Below, piece after piece: positions 34,485-47,324 of a stretch of 64,000 nt of DNA. Source of the stretch: Calonectria ilicicola (lineage: Eukaryota; Ascomycota; Sordariomycetes; Hypocreales; Nectriaceae); assembly GCA_020809705.1 (NCBI GenBank), contig CP085831.1, positions 5,270,001 to 5,334,000 on the forward strand, written 5' to 3'. The translations under genes were made by a program, and so were the position numbers. Position 1 is the stretch's first letter, and every line of letters begins with the position of its first letter. The notes beneath the pieces were generated by a model. The model was given only the letters and a program-made list of their open reading frames with translations, made no database searches and had not been told where the DNA came from.

Positions 34485-37400
34485 CTATTTCGTTCCCGAG
34501 ACCCCCGTTACAGGCCTTAATATGCACATACAGTCCTCGCAGCTTGGCTCCATTGTCGCGTAATCCAGAGCCGTGAGGTCATATATATCACGCTGGTTCG
34601 GATCTGCTCCATGCTTCAACAAAACAATAAGCAACTCTGGTCTCCCAGATATCGCAGCGGTGTGCAAAGGAGCCCGTTGGCCATCGAATATATGAGTTTG
34701 TGCATTGTTTTCAAGCAAAAGTCGCACCACATCTGCGTTTCCTCGAGATACGGCTTCATGCAATGCCGTTCCTCCTTGGAAACAACTTGCATTCACATCC
34801 GCGCCATATTTCAATAACATTTGAACGCCTTCCATCCAACCTGCCCGTGCAGCAACGTGCAGAGGATTGGGCAATTTACTAAAACTCCCAACCTTTGCAT
34901 GATTCATCGACGAACAATAAATATTTGGGGTTTCCCCATGCTGTAACAGAAGTTTTAACAACCTCGTATCCTGATTGCGCACAGCGAGACTGAGTGCAGT
35001 AGATCTATTCGACGGTAATATCGGTGCATCAACTTGCTGCTGCAGGATGAATTGGACAGCTTCTGTATTTCCAGACTTGACTGCTATGATAAGAGGAGTC
35101 AGCCCTTCACGGTTAGCTGATGTGATGTTGGCCCCATAGAAATGTAGTATCTGCATGGCATCGACATGTCCTTTCTCAGCCGCCAAATGCATTGGCGTGC
35201 AACCAGATTTTGAACTTTGTGCTTCAATATCAGCTTTATGCTCAAGCAATAGCTGAATAATAGATGTATATCCATTGATAACCGCGACGTGTAGGGGTGT
35301 GTGCCCATTGTTCGGCGTGGTATTAACATCGGCACCCCACGTGAGAAGAATATCGACTACCTTCGAATGTCCGCAAGACGCAGCTAAATAAAGGCTATCC
35401 TCACCTTTTTCACTACGAGAATGTATATGAGCCATTTCCGTGAGCAGAAACTGGACTAAGGATGTTAAGCCGCAAAAGGAAGCAAGCCTAAGCGCATTCC
35501 AGCCATCATCATTGGCAAGTTCCGGATCGGCACCGTGCTGAATGAGGTTTTTTGCCACTGAAAGAACGTCATCAGCGAGGCAATTCTCGTAAATACCATG
35601 AAGGAGAGGAGTATTATGATATTTGTCGCGATGGTTAGGATTGGCCCCTCTTTGTAATAACATTTTGGTAACCTGATGATGGTGTCCTATTATGGAGTAT
35701 GACAACGCTGTATTCCCATTTTCGTCACAGGGCCCATCGACACTGGCACCGGTATTAATTAGTTCTTCGACAGTACTGATATGTCCTTCTCTCGCTGCCA
35801 GTGATAGAGAAGTGCTGTGGTCAATCGCCCGCAACTCTACCTCAGCCTTGTGCCGAAGTAATACTTTGACAGCATCGAGGTTGTTTTTCCATGCTGCATA
35901 GTGGAGAGCAGACATGCCGTATATATTCACCCTGTTGACGTGTGTGTAATTGTCCAACAAGGCCGCGATAACCGCCGAGTGACCTTGGTCTGCAGCTATA
36001 TGTAGTGAAGTGTTGTGACTATTATCCAGGAGCTCTTCTTCTCCATTCGTGCCTGTTTCCGCCATCAAGCAGCGCACGAAGTCTCCATGTCCTTTGCAGG
36101 CCGCTAAATGAATTGGACGATAGCCACCTGTACAATCGACGGTAGCTATGCAACTGCAGATCTGATAGAGTGGTCGAATGTATTCAACAAGACCTTCAAG
36201 TGCCACCTCTTTCACTGCTTCTCGTAGATCGTCTGTCATTAGATTGGAATTTGTAGCCGAATTTCTCTTTTCTCCTGATCCTGTCATTGTGGCTTGGCGA
36301 CAAGATAGTCGTTGCAATAGGTTGAGGTCTCTGGACCGTACTGCGGCAAGTACAGCCTTCCCAATTTCTGCCAGGTTGGCGTTATTAGTACCACTTAGTG
36401 CGCTAGCTACGGCATATTTGCTATGGCTTTGTAGATGGTCTAAAGCTCGTCTATCACCTGTAACCTCATTGCTCAACTGCCCGGTTGGAGAATGGTCAGA
36501 TGATTCATCTTCTGCGAGCAAAGCTGAAGTGATTATCATGAGGCCCTTCTCAGCGGCTACAGTAAGTGCTGTGAGTATGGATCCGTCAGATTGCACCCAT
36601 GACTTTTGAGCCCCTGCCTCGATCATAGCCAAGGCTAGCTGTTCAAACCCCTGGTTTAGGGCCAGCAGCAGGGGAGTGGTCTGAGAGTTTTTGGAGGGCT
36701 TATTGATATCTGCACCCTTCTCTATCAGGCGAGACACACTGGTGAGCTGCTGGCAAAATACTGCAACATGCAACGCAGTTAATCCATGGTCATCATGTGT
36801 ATACTGATTTATGCTAGCCCCGAAGAGAAGTAATGCCTCCAAGGCTTCAGTTGATCCATGCATTGCAGCCACATGGAATGGAGTTAGCTTCCAAGTCGTT
36901 CTACCGGCGCTTTCTTCAGGAGGTTCGAAATCAGCGTAAACCTTACATGCCGATGAAATTAGACTTTGGTCTTTCTGAAATATTGCCTTGATTACGGATG
37001 CATGATCATTTGCAGCGGCAACATGAAGCGCCGTGTTATGATATTGATCAACGGCAGCAAGGTCAGCTCCACTTTCTATGATGCGTTGAACAATTTCAAC
37101 GTTAGGCAGACCACTTGCTTGATTGAGTGGTGTGGAAGTGAATGGTGTTTCTGGCCAGGTAGATCTACATGCTGTAAACCTTTTTGATGCTATACCTGGG
37201 AATACCGACAAGACCAAGTTAACGCAAGTCGTGCTCTGGCTAATAATAGCGTAGTAAAGGATCTTGCTTTGAGCCTCTAGGCTGATGGAATGGATATGCT
37301 GCAGAAGGAATTCAAGGTGGTCGCGCTTCCCGAGCGAGGCAACAATATCCAAGGCGTTCATCTTTTCATTATTCTGCAATGACACCAGCTGTGTCATATC

Positions 37401-40251
37401 TGGGTATAATCGAAATAATTCCTTTAGTGAAGTTAATGTGCAAAGACGGGCCGCTTGGTGGATAACAGTGTTCTCAGAAGCTTCATTTGGGTCGCCGTCC
37501 TCACAGCCATGTTTGTGGAGTATTCTAAATCGACTTGATCGGTCACTTATCGCCTCTATTGCGTAATACAAGGCCGTGAATCCATCGCTGTCTCGAAGTG
37601 AGATGTTGGCTTTATTGCTTAGCAGCTGTGTCAAGAGTTTCAAACTGCCAGACTTCGCTGCAACCATCAGTGAGGATACCCCAGAGACGGAGACCAAGTT
37701 AGGATCCGCCCCATGCTTCAATAGTACATCTACCATCTCCTCATTTGAAGTAGAGTCACCATTGGCTGCAAGCTGGATTGGGGTGCAGCCTTCATAATTT
37801 GGAGCGTTGAGGTCCGCATTGAGTTTCAGTAAGAGCTTCAAAGCAGACTCTTTTCGATCATAACGACCCGTGCACATCACCACCAGGTGGAGTGCAGAAC
37901 AGCCCTCGTTGTCCTTGGCATCGGTATTGGCGCCTTTTTGGATGAGAAGATTCATAGCTATAGCATCGGCGTTCGCCGCAGCTAAAAGAAATGGAGATCG
38001 CCCTCCATATCGTCTGATTTCTGTCGCGATGTTCCAATCAAGCATCATTAGCATAATTCTATGGTGTCTGTGGAGTGCCGCGTCGCTGAGTATCAGTTGC
38101 AAACGCAAATCGAGATTCTTAGATAAAGGCATAGGCAATGATGCTCCTCTGCCACTGAGCAATGTTAGGCTAATGTCTTCGTCTGTAGATTGAGATAGGG
38201 CCTCGAGCCACGCAGGCACTCCGTTTCGCACAATTTTATTTCCAGCCCCATGTTGAATTAATATCTCAGCAATCTTTTTTGAGTGGCCAATCCTGGCTAC
38301 GGTATTAAGAGGGCTTAGCGTATTAACTCCGAAATTGAGTGCATGTTCGGCTCCCAATTCAAGTAATCTTTTGGTCAAAAGTTCATCACCGAGTATTGTA
38401 GAAATCATCAGTGCACTGAGTCTTATCTTGGGTTTTGTGTTGGAAATGGCCGCAGAATTTATGTCGGCTCCAGCATGAATCAAGAAATTCAAAGCGTCTG
38501 AATTCCGATGTAGAATAGCATAGTGGATAGGGGTCATGGAGAAATCAATACTCTGACTTTCACCTTGATTGTTTTCCATGAATTGGACAATATGCTTGAG
38601 TACTTGGTCGTATGCCTTGGAGCAGGATCGGATAAGGTGATCAATTTGATGCCCACTCGAATCCTTAAACCATACTTTTGACTCAACACACTGCCCTTGT
38701 GAAATAAGAAAGCTCATAACACTCCAGAGTCCATGTCTAATGGCCCAGCTGAAGGCAGATTCAGCGCAACATGGCTGCTGCGAGATTTCAAAGCCGCCGT
38801 GTTGAAGTAACGAAGATACTTCACATTTAGATTTGACGAGCGAGCGATGACTGCGTGTTAGATCGCTCACTCCGACATTTTTTCCGCCCAATTCGGCAAT
38901 GGGGCAACTTTGTTTGATATCCGGATAATGCTCTAAGGTTTTATCACTTATCCAGACATTTTGCTCGTTATAAATCTGAATGGAAACGGTGGGCGTTGTA
39001 AGCTGTTGAACTCCTGTCGGCGAGGTCACTCCTGGCAATAGACGATGCTGAAGAAGTCCGATGGTTGATGACTGCACGAATGCAGCACTTGTATCCATGC
39101 GAGTTTCCATGATGTTTTTGTGGCATCGTGAAGCCCATTGAAATAGCTCTCGGGCATCCGGGCGATGGGAGGGCTCCTGAGACAGACATCTGCCAATGAA
39201 GCCCCTTACGTTATCAGAATACATCGGAGGTATATGCTGAAAATCAGTCATCATGCTATCCAATGGAACTCTGAACGAACAGAGCTCATAAATAATGCCT
39301 TGGGGAAAATTAGATAGGTTTACTAGAAGGAATGGTGAGGTATTATTCACATCCCAGGGAATATACATCCGAGTGCTTGGTCCACTTAATGAGCCCGGTA
39401 CCCTCATTAGACGTAATTTCCTAGGATATCTTAGCCATACTATGTTAAATAGAATATAGGGACCTGTTCCATCCCATGGGACACAAACCGGAGCAAGATA
39501 TGGACGAGTCCCGGCAAACGTTGTTAACGTCTGTTCCAAGTCCATGAACTTTGCTAAGCCAAAATCACCAAGCTTCACTTGCAGTGGTCCTTCTGTTGAT
39601 GAAACGAATACTGTAGATAGGCATGCAAATTATTCGTAGCACTTCAATGGGTTGAGATTCATTTTTACCATTAGCAGGTTTAAGGTCACGATGGAGAATA
39701 CTTCGGAAATCGGAGTTTCCGGTCGCGCCCGGGTCTTGGCCTGGGTTCCATCCAAAATGACAATATGTGAGTGCAGATGTCAATTGCACTATGACACTCC
39801 AGAGGATAGATTCCGGCAGGTGTGAATTCAAGTCGTTGCTAAATATCAATATTATTCCTAACCCCGCGCTGTTAATAGGGCCATATCTTACCTCTGATGA
39901 TTTATGTAGTCTTTTAGGTTACCTCCACGACACAATTCCATGTAGATTCTCGCCTCGTGGTCGGTCTTTTCGAAATCGACATACTGGACAATATTAGGGT
40001 GGTTTAAGGCACTAAGCACCCCATATTCATAAGCAGCATCATCGATAGATTGATCATGGGAATTTGGCAATATGGTGAGGATCTTGCATGCAAATTCCTG
40101 CATCAGTGGCTTAGTCATTGCCCCGAAATTTTCTCATGGCCTTCCTTACCTTTTGATCAGCCCGCCTTTCTACCTTCTTGACAATGCCGAATCTTCCCCT
40201 CCCGATGGTTTCAATCTCATCAAATTTGGAAGATATTGGAAGATTCGACAT
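34485..40251 (-). CDS. Ser/Thr protein kinase fused to a long ankyrin-repeat array
   Basis: Six exons give about 1816 residues: 40251-40150, 40097-39892, 39838-39669, 39577-39489, 39420-39351 and 39298-34485. The kinase domain (about 11-290) is complete and looks active: P-loop GRGRFGIV (17-24), Lys39 in EFACKI, HRDLKPAN (152-159), GDFGLA (163-168), APE split by an intron (YLAP/E) and SDVYSLGCIIYEL split by another. Reading straight through those last two introns gives nonsense, while splicing restores the motifs. The N-terminal lobe is NIMA-like. From about residue 370 to the end there are dozens of ankyrin units (patterns such as GxTPLHVAVINGYTSIIQLLLEHKADI). The build matches RIPK4/ANKK1 in animals by architecture only. 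Probable role: cytosolic sensor kinase that uses ankyrin repeats for recognition and may signal to the adjacent pseudokinase. Confidence 0.88.
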
Positions 40252-41856
40252 ATTTTCGGCAGTCTGTTTGGATCTATATCATCGAAAGATTTTGAGAAGA
40301 AGTCAGAATTAACCCAAGAACGTCAGCGGGGCAATGTTGGTGGTGGGCTGTGCAAGGCGATTGTTCGCGTCCAACGACGCAAAATAAATTTTCCGAAAAA
40401 GGCAGCCATGCATGCGATCAATATTGGTCTTTTTTTCCACATCATGAGGGATTAGATTGTGGATACAGCATCCGAATGCACACAACAATAGAATAACGCT
40501 CTTATATGATGGAAATTTCTTTTTTTTTTTTTTTAATTTCTTTTATTTCTTTTTTTATATGCAGAACAATTCCCCAACAAGTTCACAGTGTTTTTATCGG
40601 GAGGTAATGATTGGACAATCGCACAGATCTGATCTAAGTATCCTAGGATACGATATCTGATTCATGAAACTAAATCACCCAAAAGGAACTTTATTCCAAT
40701 ATCTGCATTTTCCAAATCTTTACATGCAGTCAAAGCCTCTGGAATTTAAATATTTTGATGCGGAGTCAACCAGGATGATTTTCTTTGCAGCAGAGACGCA
40801 GAGGAAAAGTGGGCCCATGCACTCGTATTATGTGATGTGGAATGGATACAGGATAGGATTGGAACAGGGTACAGATGTGGCACACGGCACAGATTTGACT
40901 AAGAGCAAAGTGCATATGCAAAGGAAATCAACGTGACAGGCGGTGATGAGGGATTTTCACTGCTTTGATCGTCGCAGGGGTTTAATTGATTGATTGATTG
41001 CTGGAAACTTTAACAGCATCATGGCGCCGGTTTAAGGACTCTCGTATTTACGTAACTAGTAGAGGAAATAATCGGACCTGAGCTAGCCTAAAAAAGCCTG
41101 TTTCAGGATGTTCTTTTTTTTCTGACTGGGTGGGATTCGATCCTTCTTAGCGAAATAACTAGTCGGGGTATATCGGCCGAGAGCGCAGTAAGACAAATTA
41201 AATCCTAGGAATGAATTGCAAGGTTATGTTTACGCTCAAATAAGATAGACCCATTCATTGGCTGCCCACCCGGCCTCTTTTTGCCTGTTTGAGCAGTACT
41301 TACATCAACCCAGTCATGCACGCTTATCATCAGTCATCCCGCTATTCAAAAGGGGATTAGAACATGGCGTATCTTCGAGAGAACACGACGGGAACTTGCT
41401 GATCAATGCTTCTGAAATGCAGCTCGCCCCTGCAAGGCCACGAGACACTTGATCCTTGGCAAAGAACTAGGCGCAAACGGGCGGGATGATCCACCGATCT
41501 TTCTACCTCGACGGCGCCAATTCAAAAGTTAATCTTAAAACGGATAATCTGACATTGGTGTTTTCCTCCCCACATAAAGACCTCAAATTGTCCAATTAGG
41601 CAACTTCTCGCTGTTCCTGATTCCCATATAAACAAGAAATTAGTCGCACTCCTCTGAGTTCTCTTTTCATTTGCGCTCTCTTGGATGCAGCTAGTGTGCT
41701 CATACACTTGCACATGATCGAGATAAGAGCCAGGCACTCTGTACATCACGGTGTCCTCCAATCATATGGTCTCTAATCTGTACATGCAATAAAGAGGCCA
41801 TTTCCAACATTTTTAATCTCGGATATCTTCGCAGCCCTGACCCCGTATTATCAATC
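40252..41856. other. Intergenic region between divergent genes
   Basis: Spacer of 1.6 kb with a long T tract (about 40518-40534 and on to 40557) and a short GATT run near 40986. Nothing resembles a gene. It contains the promoters of the kinase-ankyrin and MFS genes. Confidence 0.45.
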
Positions 41857-43676
41857 ATGGATTCTCCAACTGCATTCACCAACCCTGACGAAAAAAAGGG
41901 GACATCTCAAGATTATAGTCAAGATGTTTCTGGTCAGAGCTCATACTCCGGCTCGCTGAGCTCAATCCAGCAGCGAAGGCTTATGTGAGTCTTTACTTCC
42001 ACTCATAGACTATTTGAATTAGATTCTGATCCCGATAGTCGTCGAATTGATTTGCGCCTCTTACCGATCTTGGGACTCATGTACTCAATCTCCTTGATCG
42101 ACCGTACAAACATCGGCCTCGCTCTTGTTGCCGGAATGTAAAAAGACCTGGGTCTAGCCGTTGGTGTCCGCTACACAGTCATTGTAATGGTATTCTTTGT
42201 TGCCTATATGTAGGTTCTTTACCCCACACCTCAAAACAGTGACTAACTAGTGAATAGAATCTTTGAAATCCCTAGCGTAAGTAATTCAAGATGACAGCAG
42301 ATCAGAATCAGAGACTCACACCACTTAGAATCTTATTCTCCCAAAAGCAGGAGCGGCGAATTGGCTTTCTTTTCTCGGCCTCAGCTTTGGCGCGATCCTT
42401 ATTGGGATGGGATTTACGCACAGCTGGGGAACCATGGCACTCTGTAGGGCTCTTCTGGGGGCTTTTGAAGCAGGATTTCTGCCTGGTATGTCATTAACGT
42501 TATTTCGAAACCCTTTCTTTTTGGCGCTGGCTAATTCAGTAGGCTGCACCTACCTCATTACCTGTTGGTACACACGATTCGAGGTAGGAAAAAGGATGTC
42601 AGTGTTCTGGGTCCTATCTGTCCTGGCAAATGGGTTCGCAGGAATCCTCGCATATGCTTTGACATTGCTGAATGGGAAGCAAGGATTGGATGGCTGGAGA
42701 TGTAAGCGACACATAATTTCCTCGTGCAATCAATGTCGACTCACATTCGTATCTCAGGGATATTCATCATTGAAGGTGCCGTCACAGCCGTCATTTGCCT
42801 TTTTGCTCGATTTGTCATCATTGATTTCCCAAACAAAGCCGAGGGATTTCTTCAGCCCGAAGAAAAGGCTTTCATACTCGAACGCTTGAACGCAGATCGT
42901 GGAGACGCCGAGGAGGACCATGTTACCATGGAAAAGGTTCTTGAGCATCTTCGAGATTGGCGGATCTATGTTTGGGCCTTTAACTACATGGCAACCACAA
43001 TGCCTGGATACGCTTATGCTTACTTCTTGCCTATTATCTTACGAGATGGTATGGGCTTTTCCTCCACAGAATCGCAGCTTCTGAGTGCTCCACCATACGT
43101 CCTCGCCGCAATCATGACTCTTGTGTCTGGGTGGCTGGGTGATAAGTTCCGGATCCGTGGGCCGATAATTGCCGTTCACCAAGTCTTGACAGCAATTGGC
43201 ATGTTAATCACCGTTTATGGTAAATCCAATGCAGTCCGATATTTCGGTTCATTTCTAGGTCTGTTAGATCCCATCTTTACCCTCTTGATTTGGTGCTAAC
43301 ACGCATGGATAGGTGTCGGATTCGTGCACTTCTGTGTCCCAGGTATTCTTACCTTCCAGGCAAATAACATTACTGGTCATTCAAAGCGCGCTGTGGCTAC
43401 GGCTATCTGTCTTATCGGAGGCGGGATTGGAGGAATCATATCTGGAGTCGCGTTCACCTCCAAGGAGAGCCCACGTTATACGGTGAGTTGATCATTCAGT
43501 TCTACGGTCTTTTCTAACAAGCGATGCAGAGTGGAGTTTGGACAACATTTGCCATGACCATCGTCAGTATCGTACTGATTGCCCTCATGGATTTGCATTT
43601 CTGGCGCCAGAATAAGGCTGCCCGAGCTGGCAAGAGAGTGAATGAGGGCATGGTTGGTTGGTATTACACGCTTTGA
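41857..43676 (+). pseudogene. MFS transporter, Dal5/allantoate-permease type, with one internal stop
   Basis: Eight exons give a 483-codon frame: 41857-41984, 42039-42209, 42258-42276 (19 nt), 42329-42485, 42543-42701, 42758-43258, 43313-43482 and 43530-43676. It has the features of the anion:cation symporter branch: YSISLIDRTNIGLALVAGM at the end of TM1, FEIPSN in the microexon, GAFEAGFLPG, WRWIFIIEGA across a splice, and QANNITGHSKRAVATA. About 12 membrane segments are seen. A TAA at 42139-42141, just after the DRTNIG motif, interrupts an otherwise intact gene. No plausible intron removes it: the only GT-AG pair right there is 20 nt apart. Relatives have a residue, not an intron, at this point. 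The substrate would be a small organic anion or vitamin. Alternatively, the stop is a recent polymorphism or assembly error. Confidence 0.78.
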
Positions 43677-44755
43677 GAACCTTTTGGAAACGGTTCAACC
43701 ACTATACACTAAAGAGGAATTTTAATGGATCATGAAATTTGCAAAGGATACACCTTTTGGGCGGCAATGGACGACTTGATAGACTAATCCCTGACTATCT
43801 AATTTTAATTAAGCAGATGAAAAAGAAATTCGTACAATAGAAATTTTGACCTTGCAACTGATAAGACCGAAAGTAGACTTGAAATACTGGGTCAGTATCA
43901 TGGGGGAAAATTTTTTTCGGGCTAACTAGGTACCGACGGGCCACTTTCCAGGCTTCCCTGCTTCAAATACAGCGATTGCGGAATGACGTAAGATTGACAT
44001 AACGTAAGCATCTTAGACGAGCAGGTTGGGCTTGCAGGCCTCGCTAGATCCCACCAAAATAGCATTAATAGCGATCGAGAAAAAAAAAGGATGCTAAATA
44101 TAATCATAAACGATGCAAGGCTTGCTATCTACCAGTTAATGTGCTGGCACTGACAGGTTGGACTGTCCATGAAAGAGTAAATAGGTTGTCGACTCTGCGA
44201 ATAAGCACCAACATATCAACCCGGGAGAATTCACTTTGATTGTTTTAAATTGCGAATTATTTCTAGGATTTTGAAATCCAAAATTGTTTTAGTTGATTGA
44301 AAATCTTCATTTCAAGTTATTTCTCAAAACAAAGCACCTACCCTATATGGAGCCATGAGGCGAGCCCATGGGTCCATCCTTTTTCTTTTTACGTCGTCCA
44401 AATTGGGTGTGTGGACAATTAGGAGATGGCCATTTTGGTATACCTGAAAGTGCTTAATTCAGTGGAATTATAGACTTGATTTGCGAAATCTGAGTTGATT
44501 CGGTGCACATCGTCTCACAAAAAACCATCACTTATCCTCAGTGTTGGCGTGATTTAATTCTGCCGATGCTGACCGCCCCGCCTTGTTGTGAGATGATTTC
44601 GATCTCACAGCGTTTCTCAATTTACAAATCCATGGTCGAGACTGAAGCCAAACATTTCCGCAAATTTATTATTAACTTTTCTTCTTTCTACTCGAAGCCT
44701 TCGCAATAAATTGGCCTGAATTTGAATCCGTGTTAAAGTTTGGTCTTCACTCAAG
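43677..44755. other. Intergenic region
   Basis: About 1.1 kb between two plus-strand genes. Nothing was recognised beyond the presumed promoter of the HET gene. Confidence 0.45.
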
Positions 44756-47044
44756 ATGTTTAGGTGGCGCGGGCGTTTAACCCGCATTGACACACACCAT
44801 GTTCCTGACTCTCCAAGAGATACGCCCTGTAAACGCTGCATGGAAAATGTGTTTAATAAAGAATGGCATGATGAAATTGCTAGATCTGCCGATGAGAAAA
44901 AGTGGGATGCTCACTTTTCCAGAAACTTCAAAGCATCAGAAGTCTACGATGGAATGCTTGAAGGATGCAGATGGTGCTGTGTAGTAGGGAACTCTCTCCT
45001 CACTGCCGGCAAGTATGGCATGGAAAGCTACAAAGTCAAAGACTTGCCAAAATACGTTCCATGGTACGGAAAAGAAGGCATGCCATCATGCAAGATGTAT
45101 ACGCCTGATTACTTGCAAGCTATGGACGGCACCGCCATTGATATATCTGAACGTACTGGAGATTTTACTCTTTTGTCACTTAATTGCGACACAGAAGTAT
45201 CAACAGTTTTGGAATTTACCAAATCCCATTACTCTGTTGGATTCGACTTTGTCAAAATAAAGATCATCAAGGCCATTCCGACAAAAAGCTGCCCGGAGCC
45301 ATGGATTTTAATCACAGAATCTGATATCGTCACTGTGCTTCTGTAAGTCATGTCAAATCGAGGAACTGTATTTGCACGAGACTGGAAAGTTCTCTCCGCT
45401 GCTGGTGATATGTGGGAATCAGTGACCAGGACATGGGTAGATGCCTGTGTTCATCATCACGGGTGCAGCACGGATACTGGCTTTCGACCAACACGCCTCA
45501 TCGACCTCGAGGGCACTAATGGGCCGCACCTAGCTGAATCTACCGAAAAGACCAAAGCCGAGCAATATGTCGCACTTAGTTACGTATGGGGCCTTCAACA
45601 AAAATATATCCTTACTCAGGATACCATGCAGGAAATGCTCGTTGGGCTCAATCTGAATAAGGTGCCACAAAGCATCTTGGATGCTTTCAAGGTCACGAAT
45701 AAACTTGGGTTTCGTTACATATGGATAGATGCCTTGTGCATTATACAGGATTCAGTCAGGGACAAAACCAAGGAACTACCAATGATGGCCGATATCTACC
45801 AGAACTCAGTCCTTACAATTTCAGCCGCCAGCGCATCCGCTGTTCAAGCTGGTTTCCTAACATCACCAAGGACCCACGCATTCATAGTCGAGCCATTTAA
45901 AATGGGCCTTGGTGATTACAACGGTGGTTTTCCAGAGACCAAATTAACCTTTGGGGTACGCAACGATGATTTTGACGATGAACAAGTAGATCCCATCCAC
46001 GATCGCGGCTGGACGTTGCAAGAGTGGCATCTTTCTCCCCGCCGTCTCATCTTTTCAATTCATGGAATTCAATGGAATTGCAATAAACTAACAATAGATC
46101 CTGCCACACTGTCAGGTTTTGAAAACGATTTGCCTGGTGGGGCCAGAGAGATATACACCCCAGAGACGATATCGGATGGCTTTACTAGTCATCCAGAAGA
46201 AAAGCCTCATGTTTTGACTCAAACTCACAAGCAAATGGAACTGTCGTGGCTGTGGAACACGGTGCGATCCCAGTATGCTGGAAGAGCTCTCACCAATCCA
46301 TTGGACAAACTACCTGCCATATCCGCCCTTGCTTCGACAGCAGCGAAGGGAAGTGGAATGAAATACCTTGCTGGACTTTGGAAAGAGTCACTCACTACAG
46401 ACTTACAATGGAGATGTTTGATTCCTGCTGGTCAGTCTAATAATGCTGCCACGATGACTGTTGACCCCAGGCTTGATAAGTCATACGTTGCCCCCTCATG
46501 GAGTTGGGCGAGCTTGAAATATCCCGGATGGCTAAAACCATCAAACTTAAAAGAAGAAAACTCTGACCCTGTCTGGAACTTTCGTGTAGTCGATTGCGCT
46601 GTTGAGTTGGCAAACGGAAGCAACTTCGAATTTGGCGCAGTAAAATCAGGGTATCTTGACGTTGATGGCAGGGCTCTAGACACGACATGGGAACCATCAA
46701 CTAATCAAACCCGCCTATCCAATGCCGTGTCTTTATACGACGTACCCAGGCGACCAGACAATGCACGTCTAGGCGCTGGGTTTCTCGACTGCCCAACGCA
46801 TGGCCTAGATCAAAGCATTCCACTACTATGCCTTGTCGTAACTCGGGCGAATTGGACAGACATGTTTGCTAACGCCAGAAACGAGCGTAGAGGACCTCAT
46901 ACAGGGCTTTTACTATTGGATTTGGGAGATGAGATTGCTGCCGGTGGGATCAAACGACGAGTTTACCGACGGGTTGGTCGGTGTAGATTATTTGAGCCGA
47001 GTCTGTCAGATCAAACAACCTCAAGGTCACTTAGAATTATCTGA
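44756..47044 (+). CDS. HET-domain protein with N-terminal Cys-rich region
   Basis: Proposed exons 44756-45342 and 45430-47044 give 733 residues. An in-frame TAA at 45344-45346 overlaps a perfect GTAAGT donor at 45343. Splicing to the AG at 45428-45429 gives an 87 nt intron, keeps the frame and joins to TWVDACVHHH, so an intron is preferred over a nonsense mutation. The HET domain is at about 242-400: YVALSYVWG, then YIWIDALCIIQDS, then HDRGWTLQEWHLSPRRL. N-terminal Cys clusters (CKRC and CRWC) resemble those of the HET protein at 25.1 kb. The downstream PSWSWASLKYPGW is typical of this class. Its role is probably incompatibility signalling; the partner is unknown. Confidence 0.87.
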
Positions 47045-47324
47045 ATTGCTGCCATACATTCAGATAATTAGGCCCTTAGTAAACTATATAACACACACAA
47101 CTCACAACTAAATTCGTTGTCACGAAATTGGTGCTAGTAGGTAGAGTAGTCCTGTCTTGTATTCAACTTGGAGGAATAAAAAGAAAAGTTCGTTGATACT
47201 AAGACATTCCAACCCTGACGTCATTGGCAAACACCGTATGGATTCAAGGCCTTTTCAATCACCACTTTGTGTTTCATTAAATTACCGAATGAGATATTAA
47301 TAAATATTCACAATCTGAATCATC

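Noticed and set aside
39299..39488. Uninterrupted reading through the kinase domain of the ankyrin kinase
   Set aside because: Although no stop occurs, the sequence there does not match a kinase; removing two GT-AG introns restores APE and SDVYSLGCIIYEL.
42138..42157. A 20 nt GT-AG intron that would remove the TAA in the MFS gene
   Set aside because: Too short for any known fungal intron, and it would delete conserved residues after the DRTNIG motif.
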